The notes below the pieces were generated by a model, which saw only the letters and a list, made by a program, of their open reading frames with translations, did no database searches and had not been told where the DNA came from. Below are positions 1 through 5,723 of a DNA stretch of 5,723 nt, piece after piece. Every line of letters starts with the position of its first letter. Positions within the stretch are counted from its first letter, which is position 1. Location: the NCBI GenBank assembly GCA_030430725.1, contig JAUIKP010000242.1, forward strand, positions 1-5,723. The letters run 5' to 3'. Both the position numbers and the translations under genes were made by a program. This stretch comes from Nitrospiria bacterium (GTDB lineage Bacteria; Nitrospirota; Nitrospiria; Nitrospirales; UBA8639).

Positions 1-492
1 GACGTGAAAAAGCAGATTGGCGATGGCATAGAGACTGATCAATATGCCGATTGGCGAACGATCCCACGCCTTCCCCATCGCAATTTCCCGCCAGACAATG
101 ACGGCCAGGGCAATGAGAAAGGTTCCGTCAATGAGGGCGCAGACCAAGGGTGGGGGCCAGGGAATGGCGATGACCACGCGTCCTGCCAGCCACAACATCC
201 ACAAGCCCATTAGTGGCAATCCCATAATTGGAGGACGGTCCGTCCAGTTGGGCATGGCGGTGAAGAGAAAGCCCGCGATTACGGCAGGAAGAAAGCCGAA
301 GATCATTTCATGCACATGCCATTCTCGCGGGACATACAGAAAGTCGGTATTATCGGCCCCGGAAAGAATCATGGCCCAAATCGGGAGTGCCACCCCGGCA
401 AAGACGGCGGCACTCAGAAAAAATGGTCGAAATCCGTAGGAAAAGAATGCCAGTCCTTGAATGCGGGATTTTCTGTTCGTCGTGTTGGTCAT
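1..492 (-). CDS. nnrS: NnrS family heme/copper membrane protein, N-terminal part (runs off the left edge)
   Basis: NnrS proteins are polytopic inner-membrane heme- and copper-containing proteins linked to nitric oxide resistance during nitrate/nitrite respiration. The reverse strand reads without a stop from an ATG at 492-490 to base 1, giving 164 residues of a family usually near 400, so more than half of the gene lies outside. Visible family signatures are YGFRPFF (residues 19-25), WHVHEMIFGF (58-67, with the conserved His59 and His61), the PNWT segment (81-84), LAGR (102-105) and an AN..FH segment (158-163). Hydrophobic segments lie at about 23-43, 64-80, 92-110, 116-134 and 148-163, as expected for a multi-pass protein. 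The ATG is the only usual start codon between the upstream in-frame stop (567-565) and the conserved region; no strong ribosome-binding site precedes it. No FNR/NNR-type box was evident upstream. The family call is firm; the exact role here is inferred from the family. Confidence 0.9.
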   Translation of the reverse strand, partial: MTNTTNRKSRIQGLAFFSYGFRPFFLSAAVFAGVALPIWAMILSGADNTDFLYVPREWHVHEMIFGFLPAVIAGFLFTAMPNWTDRPPIMGLPLMGLWMLWLAGRVVIAIPWPPPLVCALIDGTFLIALAVIVWREIAMGKAWDRSPIGILISLYAIANLLFHV

Positions 493-1169
493 ATGATCTT
501 GAGTTTTGAAAAGTTGTTCGTCATGGGGATATGCGAATCCTGGGTCGCCTGAAAAATTTTCGGTTTATCGGGTAACAGTGTAGACGATTCGGTTGAGTGG
601 GCAAAGGGGAGGGGGGCAAGAGTGGTTATCTTCTAAACAGGGCGGCCCTCACCGGGTGGTCATCCTGCGCGTTTCTGGGGAGTGGTCGGTGGTCAGGTTG
701 TATGTCATGCGGCTCAGCTAGATCCTTCGTTTCTCTCGTCTATGAAAGTGTTTTCAAGTGTTACGCCTATGCCGTTCCGTTGCCCTATGCCGATGGTCAC
801 ATCCTTCACTTCAAGCCCTTGTTAGTCGTGGGTGTGTTACTTAAGGATATGACTGCTTGTACATGCACGGCGAAAGACCCTTCGGCCAGCTCAGCTTCTA
901 TGCGGAAGCAAGGGTCATGGTCGAAATCTGCGTATCAACTCTGCACTCACCAGTTATAGGTTTTTTCGAAGCGACTATTATAGGATCTTTATCGTGTGAA
1001 GTTTGCCATTTACTAGAGTCAGGGTGTCCGAGATTGCTTGGATGATCTTGTCCGGTGTTATGACCTGTCCGGACACCAGTTCATTTATAAACCGCCCGAA
1101 ACTTCTGACCACAACACCAGATTTGTGCCGATTTGAGTGAGTTGCGCAGATGTTGGCGGGGGGAATGGT
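493..1169. other. Gene-free stretch between nnrS and the phosphodiesterase-like gene, content unexplained
   Basis: About 680 bases lie between the nnrS start and the 3' end of the phosphodiesterase-like gene. It should hold the nnrS promoter (minus strand), but I found no convincing -35/-10 pair. Open frames of 120 codons (597-959, plus) and 62 codons (857-1045, plus) have no recognisable domain, and the first is rich in Ser, Cys and Gly as in chance translations. On the minus strand a 35-codon stop-free run (821-717) reads like ordinary protein, but it is short and bounded by stops. Repeats seen are the 9-base CCTATGCCG twice (766-774 and 784-792) and the GTCCGG cluster listed separately. 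The stretch could be a decayed gene or mobile-element remnant, or plain intergenic DNA; the sequence alone does not decide. Confidence 0.5.
1023..1077. repeat. Cluster of GTCCGG-type inverted repeats
   Basis: GGTGTCCG at 1023-1030 is matched perfectly by its reverse complement CGGACACC at 1070-1077. Between them, GTCCGG at 1050-1055 pairs with CCGGAC at 1069-1074, and GTCCGGAC at 1067-1074 is itself a palindrome. Several mutually exclusive stems can therefore form. No T-run follows on either strand, so this does not look like a classical intrinsic terminator, although it lies about 95 bases past the stop of the minus-strand gene ending at 1170. Short repeated ends of this kind also occur at transposon termini, but no transposase is present. 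The function is unknown. Confidence 0.5.
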
Positions 1170-2624
1170 TTAGCCGTCCATATTCACAAAACGCTTACTC
1201 CAGCCGGCTAAATCTGTAATATGATGGAGAGGGTGAAGGTCCCGAACAGAATCAGGAATGATGGCAAACCCATAATCGGTATGATCCCCTCCCCGGGCGC
1301 CAGGAAGTTGTGCGAATGTCAGTTCTCCCACCAGGGGAGAGTATACCCGTTTAACGAATGGCCGGGCATGCCAGGTGATGACATAGTCAGGAAGCAGTCC
1401 ACTCCGGGCTCCTGGAAATATTTCCTGGGTATCAACGACTTCATCTACGAGGTGTTCATTTGTATCCCGATCGCGCAATTCCAAGAAAACGTTCTTGAGA
1501 AAATCAACATAGTTGTTATGTAATTCACTCTGCGGTGCCAACATTCCTTGTGATTCTCTGCCGATAAGATTGAGACGTAATTCCGTTCTAATATCTGTTC
1601 GCAAGGCGAATCCAGGAGTCAATGACCAATCTAAGCCCCCAATAATTTCCTTTTCGACCACCCATTGTCTGACAAAATCCGGTGAGGCGGCACCGATGGC
1701 ATATTGTAATCTGGATGGCACGACGTTACGTAGGTATGGAACAAGGCCGTTCATTCGAAACGTTCGTTTAGAAGTAACCCCGCGATATTTTTCTAGAAAA
1801 ATCTCGTTGATCTTTTTCATAAGCGGGCGGACAATATGGCCCTGGGCATAATCCCTTGCCATCCCATGCGCGGAAAACACGACCACCGTGGTCTCCTCGT
1901 CTACATGATCAATAATTCTTTGCAAGGCTCGATCGACGGCTTGGTAAATCTGTAATAATGGGGTGTCATGGGCGTATGGCTCTTCATCTTTTTCACTAAA
2001 AAATACATGCCCTCCACGGTGTGTTTCTGCAAACACGGCAACGAATAAATCCCATTCCACCTTTTGCATTAACTCTATAATCAAACGGCTTTTTAGCTCT
2101 GCACTGGCGACCAGTTGTTGTTGAATCCTCTTCAGTTCTCCGGACGTTTTTTGAATAGGCGTTTCTCGTCCAATAGGGCTGTTGCCCATGTCCTGGATGA
2201 TGGCCTTCACACGTTCCTGGCTACAGCCAAGAGGATAGGTTTGCCCGTGTGTGGCCCAGTCCGTAATTTCGAGACCCTTGTTCAAGGCAACTGGAAAACT
2301 ATAGGGAACATCGAGTATGACGACATGATGGCCTGATTTTTCTATGTCCTGCCAAAATGGATGATAAAAAGACCAATCAGCTCCAATACGGCGAAGCCCC
2401 ATACGTTTCGCATCCCACACGAGGTGCTGGTACATTCCATGCACGCCTGGATCGGCTCCATTATAAAATGTCGGCCAGACGGAGCCACTCAAGGCTTTCG
2501 GGACATCAAGCTTGACCAGGTTTCCGAATTTCAATTTTTCCTGTAAACACGGTAATGCAGAAGCTCGTGATTGAATATAGTCGAAATCACCTGCATCCAA
2601 TCCCAGTAAGCATAGACGTGGCAT
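1170..2624 (-). CDS. Alkaline-phosphatase-superfamily (type I phosphodiesterase/nucleotide pyrophosphatase-like) protein
   Basis: This is a 484-residue protein with the order of motifs seen in metal-dependent phosphohydrolases of the alkaline phosphatase superfamily. LLGLDAGD near the N-terminus supplies the first metal ligand (Asp10). A segment ending NG.DPG.HG (residues 55-63) matches the TG..P..HG signature after the nucleophile; by spacing, Ser46 would be the nucleophile. ETHRGGH follows (200-206, His202 and His206), then FSAHGM (250-255) and GDHTDYG (446-452, His448). Typical members carry an Asp where His202 stands, and SDHG where this protein has SAHG, so two usual Asp ligands are replaced. 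There is no signal peptide or membrane helix, so it is probably cytoplasmic. The annotated start is the ATG at 2624, with GAGG six bases upstream; a TTG four codons earlier is open but overlaps that ribosome-binding site. It sits 32 bases after pgm, probably in the same transcript. The substrate is unknown; a phosphodiester or phospho-sugar is a guess. The superfamily call is good, but activity is uncertain. Confidence 0.8.
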   Translation of the reverse strand: MPRLCLLGLDAGDFDYIQSRASALPCLQEKLKFGNLVKLDVPKALSGSVWPTFYNGADPGVHGMYQHLVWDAKRMGLRRIGADWSFYHPFWQDIEKSGHHVVILDVPYSFPVALNKGLEITDWATHGQTYPLGCSQERVKAIIQDMGNSPIGRETPIQKTSGELKRIQQQLVASAELKSRLIIELMQKVEWDLFVAVFAETHRGGHVFFSEKDEEPYAHDTPLLQIYQAVDRALQRIIDHVDEETTVVVFSAHGMARDYAQGHIVRPLMKKINEIFLEKYRGVTSKRTFRMNGLVPYLRNVVPSRLQYAIGAASPDFVRQWVVEKEIIGGLDWSLTPGFALRTDIRTELRLNLIGRESQGMLAPQSELHNNYVDFLKNVFLELRDRDTNEHLVDEVVDTQEIFPGARSGLLPDYVITWHARPFVKRVYSPLVGELTFAQLPGARGGDHTDYGFAIIPDSVRDLHPLHHITDLAGWSKRFVNMDG

Positions 2625-2630
2625 GGTAAA

Positions 2631-2634
2631 CCTC
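2631..2634 (-). promoter_or_regulatory. Ribosome-binding site deciding the start of the phosphodiesterase-like gene
   Basis: GAGG on the minus strand lies six bases before the ATG at 2624-2622, an ideal spacing. The alternative TTG at 2636-2634 shares its last base with this motif, so initiation there would lack it. This supports the ATG start and a 484-residue product. Confidence 0.65.
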
Positions 2635-2656
2635 AAGATCCATTATACTTGGTTGA

Positions 2657-4306
2657 TTACGACGCCGATTCCAAGACCTTGGTAATCAGAGCCTGCGCTT
2701 CTTCCTGGATTTGCTTGAGATGCGTGTCGCCTCGAAAGCTCTCCGCATAAATTTTATAAACATCTTCCGTTCCAGAGGGGCGGGCGGCAAACCATCCGTT
2801 CTCCGTCATGACTTTCAGCCCCCCAATGGCACTCCCGGTTCCCGGTGCCGAGGTCAAAATGCCGGTTATTTTTTCTCCTGCGAGCTCGGTTGCTTGAATC
2901 TGCTGTGGCGCAAGCTTTTTCAGAATGGCCTTCTGGGCAGGTGTGGCAGGGGCATCGATGCGTTGGTAGACCGGAACGCCCAATTCCTTGGTGAGATCAA
3001 GGTAGAGTTGACTGGGATCACGCCCCGTTTTGGCCATCATTTCTGCCGCTAAAAGATCCAGGATGATGCCGTCCTTATCGGTTGTCCACACGGATCCATC
3101 GTGACGCAAAAAGGAGGCGCCGGCACTCTCTTCTCCCCCAAAACCGACGGACCCGTCAAGCAGCCCATCCACAAACCATTTGAACCCGACCGGTACTTCA
3201 ACCAGACGCCGTCCTATCTTGGCGGTTACCCGATCGATCATGCTGCTACTTACCACCGTTTTTCCGACTGCGGCATCCTTCCGCCAGCCGGAGCGTTGGG
3301 TAAACAGATACGAAATAGCCACCGCGAGATAGTGGTTGGGATTCATCAGCCCCGCCGTGCGCGTGACGATTCCATGCCGGTCATGGTCGGTATCGTTGGC
3401 GAAGGCAATATCGAAACGGTCTTTTAAGGCAATCAGTCCGGCCATGGCATAGGGTGAGGAACAATCCATACGAATTTTCCCATCCCAGTCCAGATTCATA
3501 AAGCGAAAGGTCGGATCCACGCCTTCATGCACGACTGTGACCGGAAATCCGTATCGCTCGGTGATGGGTCCCCAATAGTCCACGCCTGCTCCGCCGAGCG
3601 GATCCACTCCAATGGACAACTTCGCGTTGCGGATCGCCTCCATGTCGATCACGGCGCCGAGATCGCCAACATACGAGCTGACATAATCATGCTGGTGTGT
3701 GGTCGAGGCGAGTCGTGCCTTCTCATACGGGATGCGCCGAACTCCGCGCAGGTCATCGGCCAGCAACGCGTTCGCCTGTTTCTCGATCCAGGTGGTCACG
3801 TCGGCATCAGCCGGTCCGCCATGGGGCGGGTTGTATTTGAAGCCACCGTCTTCAGGTGGATTGTGCGAGGGCGTGATGACAATGCCATCCGCCAATCCCG
3901 TTTTTCGACCACGATTGTAGGTCAGGATGGCATGGGAAATAACCGGCGTCGGGGTGTACCCGTTGTCACGGTCTACCATCACGACCACACCATTGGCGGC
4001 CAGCACTTCGAGTGTACTTGCCAGGGCAGGTTCCGAAAGCGCGTGGGTATCCATGCCTAAAAAGAGAGGGCCGTCGATATGCTGTTGTTGACGATACAGG
4101 CAGATAGCTTGGGTGGTGGCCAGGATATGCGCTTCATTAAAGGAAAGCTTCAAGGAGGAACCGCGGTGTCCCGATGTGCCGAATGCGACCCGTTGCTCCG
4201 GCACTGACGGGTCGGGCCGTCCCGTGTAATAGGCGGTGACCAACCGAGGAATGTTGGCGAGCATGGATGGCTGGGTGGGTTTTCCTGCAAGGGCACTGAC
4301 CTTCAT
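2657..4306 (-). CDS. pgm: Phosphoglucomutase, alpha-D-glucose phosphate-specific
   Basis: This enzyme interconverts alpha-D-glucose 1-phosphate and glucose 6-phosphate through a phosphoserine and Mg2+, feeding UDP-glucose/ADP-glucose, glycogen and polysaccharide synthesis in the cytoplasm. The 549 residues align along their whole length with remembered E. coli Pgm (546 residues). The order is FGTSGHRGS (42-50), the active-site loop [11 protein letters not shown] (145-155) with phosphoserine Ser147, the metal loop DTDHDRHG (305-312), the sugar-binding GEESAGAS (391-398), and the phosphate-binding [12 protein letters not shown] (509-520). E. coli has DPDYDRHG in the metal loop; the Asp ligands are kept here. 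The four-domain phosphohexomutase fold is thus complete with no broken motif. The ATG start is supported by agreement with the E. coli N-terminus and by GGAG eight bases upstream (4318-4315). It is the first gene of a probable two-gene transcript with the phosphodiesterase-like gene, and it is divergent from the SGNH hydrolase gene. Confidence 0.97.
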   Translation of the reverse strand: MKVSALAGKPTQPSMLANIPRLVTAYYTGRPDPSVPEQRVAFGTSGHRGSSLKLSFNEAHILATTQAICLYRQQQHIDGPLFLGMDTHALSEPALASTLEVLAANGVVVMVDRDNGYTPTPVISHAILTYNRGRKTGLADGIVITPSHNPPEDGGFKYNPPHGGPADADVTTWIEKQANALLADDLRGVRRIPYEKARLASTTHQHDYVSSYVGDLGAVIDMEAIRNAKLSIGVDPLGGAGVDYWGPITERYGFPVTVVHEGVDPTFRFMNLDWDGKIRMDCSSPYAMAGLIALKDRFDIAFANDTDHDRHGIVTRTAGLMNPNHYLAVAISYLFTQRSGWRKDAAVGKTVVSSSMIDRVTAKIGRRLVEVPVGFKWFVDGLLDGSVGFGGEESAGASFLRHDGSVWTTDKDGIILDLLAAEMMAKTGRDPSQLYLDLTKELGVPVYQRIDAPATPAQKAILKKLAPQQIQATELAGEKITGILTSAPGTGSAIGGLKVMTENGWFAARPSGTEDVYKIYAESFRGDTHLKQIQEEAQALITKVLESAS

Positions 4307-4722
4307 GGTGATCGCTCCGCGTTCAGAAGTGGATGTATGTGCTTTCTCCGGCTTTCAGTGAGAGGAGGCATACCTTACCGAGATTCATCAGAGGATTCCA
4401 AGCCTTCATACTTTCTCATGCCGACCGTCCTGTGTCCGGAGGATGGAACTCGAAAGCACCTCCTGATTTACATTTGTGAAGGATTGTCGTAGGGTTAAGA
4501 GGAATTTAAAGCATACTCCCTCCATAGCCAATTCAAAACCGGAGTTCTCCACCTCAGCGAAAGAAATCGTGAAATACTGCCTCATTCCGGATAAAAGAAA
4601 TTTTACATGCTACAGGGCGTGGTTCATACGACCTTGTGCCGCCGATTCAAAGGTTTCGAGCCCTAAGATTTCACAGTATGTGGACATTTCATTTCTTGTG
4701 ACATAGCTCCTACCACGGTGAG
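4307..4722. other. Divergent intergenic region between pgm and the SGNH hydrolase gene
   Basis: About 416 bases separate two diverging genes and should contain promoters for both. The pgm ribosome-binding site (GGAG, minus strand, 4318-4315) is clear. I found no well-matched sigma-70 or sigma-54 promoter on either strand. GGAGG at 4438-4442 and CCTCC at 4459-4463 could form a weak 5-base stem with a 16-base loop. A 76-codon plus-strand frame (4476-4706, GTG start) has no recognisable features and is treated as chance. The length is generous for promoters alone, so an untranslated leader or regulator sites may be present, but none is recognised. Confidence 0.5.
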
Positions 4723-5723
4723 ATGGATCGTTCAAATATCAAACATCGACTTGGTAATTTAGCTTTACTGCTTGTCACGCTTCTGGTCATTATTCTCATT
4801 GATCGGTTTTTACTCACCAAGTATCCTCTCCCTCGCTGGGAACCAGATCCGGTTCTTCACTATAAGCACCGTCCCGGAACATACACCTGGGGGAAAAGAT
4901 ATGACAACAAGCCCATTCTCATAAACCGGTATGGTTTTCACGATGACGATTTTCCAGAAAAGAAGGCGGACGGAGAACTGCGTGGATTGATCGTTGGTGA
5001 TTCTATCGTCATGGGGCATGGCGTGACCGCAGCCGAGACGTTTGCAAATCAGCTGGAAAAGCTGTTGCCTGATAACGTGTCCGGATACAATACCTATCAG
5101 GTCATTAATACAGGTGTGCAGGGATACTCCACGTTTCAGTACCTGGAGACCCTGAAGCGTTCCTTGAAATTTTCTCCTGACTTTATTGTCGTAGGATTCT
5201 GTATGAATGACCCGACAGAACCCTATTTGGTCAACAAGTCCTATGGGGGTTCCGGTCTGGATTATCATGGTGTGTTTCAAGTATCACAACCGTGGGTTTC
5301 CTACCTGGTGAATGAGACAGGATTTGGTCGGTTTGCAATTTATATCCGAAAGCGAATCACGAAAAAATTCTCATCGGTGGAGAGGGAGGTCCGTAAGGAA
5401 ACATATAGTGTCCGCAGGATGGCCGAATTTTCCCGGACTGATCCGGTGTTTATTGAGGTTTGGAAGCATGTCCTCAGCGATTTAGCGGAAATGTATGATT
5501 TGGCCGGCAAAGAGAAAATCCCTATCGTCCTGATCATCTTTCCCCATACGTTTCAGATTAGCAACGAAATACTCAAAGAACCACAAAAAATTCTCAAATA
5601 CCATGCAACCCAGCACGGGGTGGGCTATCTTGACATGACCGAGGAGGCAGAAAAGCTGATTATTGAAGGGGTCCCTGTTGACCACCTGTTTCTTGACAGT
5701 GACCACTATACTGTAAAAGGTCA
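4723..5723 (+). CDS. Membrane-anchored SGNH/GDSL-like hydrolase (C-terminus beyond the right edge)
   Basis: SGNH hydrolases are serine esterases/acyl hydrolases; bacterial anchored forms often act on acyl groups of envelope or exported glycans. The 333 complete codons show a short basic N-terminus, then one hydrophobic helix at about residues 11-31, predicting a signal anchor with the catalytic domain outside the cytoplasmic membrane. The four family blocks are visible: GDS in LIVGDSIVMG (catalytic Ser94), the glycine block NTGVQGYST (129-137), FCMND (159-163, Asn162), and D..H in LDSDHYT (Asp325, His328). All catalytic positions are intact. As the D..H block normally lies near the end, only a short tail should be missing. 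The ATG is the first start after the in-frame TGA at 4699-4701. GGTGAG directly abuts it, too close for a normal ribosome-binding site, so initiation may be weak. It diverges from pgm. The fold call is strong; the substrate is unknown. Confidence 0.85.
   Translation, partial: MDRSNIKHRLGNLALLLVTLLVIILIDRFLLTKYPLPRWEPDPVLHYKHRPGTYTWGKRYDNKPILINRYGFHDDDFPEKKADGELRGLIVGDSIVMGHGVTAAETFANQLEKLLPDNVSGYNTYQVINTGVQGYSTFQYLETLKRSLKFSPDFIVVGFCMNDPTEPYLVNKSYGGSGLDYHGVFQVSQPWVSYLVNETGFGRFAIYIRKRITKKFSSVEREVRKETYSVRRMAEFSRTDPVFIEVWKHVLSDLAEMYDLAGKEKIPIVLIIFPHTFQISNEILKEPQKILKYHATQHGVGYLDMTEEAEKLIIEGVPVDHLFLDSDHYTVKG

Noticed and set aside
44..439. 131-codon plus-strand open frame at the left edge
   Set aside because: It lies wholly antisense to the minus-strand NnrS reading, which has clear family motifs; this frame shows no recognisable domain.
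597..959. 120-codon plus-strand open frame in the gene-free stretch
   Set aside because: Its composition is low in charged residues and rich in Ser, Cys and Gly, with no recognisable domain and no clear ribosome-binding site; it is kept only as part of the unexplained region.
1050..1077. Intrinsic terminator for the minus-strand genes
   Set aside because: A stem can form, but no T-run follows in the direction of transcription and the position is about 95 bases past the stop codon.
3527..4060. 177-codon plus-strand open frame inside pgm
   Set aside because: It is antisense to the best-conserved part of Pgm; a long antisense frame is a by-product of that gene's codon use.
4438..4463. GGAGG/CCTCC stem as a regulatory hairpin upstream of pgm
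   Set aside because: Only five base pairs around a 16-base loop with no further support; easily due to chance.
4476..4706. 76-codon plus-strand frame with a GTG start before the SGNH gene
   Set aside because: No domain, no convincing start signal and no resemblance to a leader peptide; treated as chance in intergenic DNA.
4810..5280. 156-codon minus-strand frame
   Set aside because: It is antisense to the SGNH hydrolase, whose four catalytic blocks are in the plus-strand frame.

Overview
The window holds four protein-coding genes, two of them cut by the window edges, and two long gene-free stretches. Base composition is balanced to slightly GC-rich, and the genes look like those of a free-living Gram-negative bacterium. 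An E. coli-type phosphoglucomutase beside an NnrS nitric-oxide-response membrane protein would fit a respiratory or nitrogen-cycling lineage (Nitrospirota or Proteobacteria, for example). The sequence carries no rRNA or other marker that fixes the taxon, so this is only a guess.

Layout from left to right: (1) positions 1-492, minus strand, the N-terminal 164 residues of an NnrS-family heme/copper membrane protein that runs off the left edge; (2) 493-1169, about 680 bases with no convincing gene but with a cluster of GTCCGG-type inverted repeats near 1023-1077; (3) 1170-2624, minus strand, a divergent alkaline-phosphatase-superfamily (type I phosphodiesterase-like) protein; (4) 2657-4306, minus strand, a complete alpha-D-glucose phosphoglucomutase (pgm), 32 bases upstream of gene 3 and probably co-transcribed with it; (5) 4307-4722, a divergent intergenic region of about 416 bases; (6) 4723 to the right edge, plus strand, a membrane-anchored SGNH/GDSL-like hydrolase lacking only its extreme C-terminus in this window.

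How they may work together: Pgm interconverts glucose-6-phosphate and glucose-1-phosphate, the entry point to nucleotide-sugar, glycogen and exopolysaccharide synthesis. The phosphodiesterase-like protein behind it and the divergent anchored SGNH hydrolase are both of types that often act on glycans or their acyl or phosphate substituents. A glycan-related locus is therefore a reasonable inference, but no glycosyltransferase or export gene is visible here. NnrS looks like a separate unit.

I see no CRISPR array, tRNA, rRNA, intact insertion sequence or clear novel system. The points most worth a second look are the altered metal-site motifs of the phosphodiesterase-like protein and the unexplained 493-1169 stretch.
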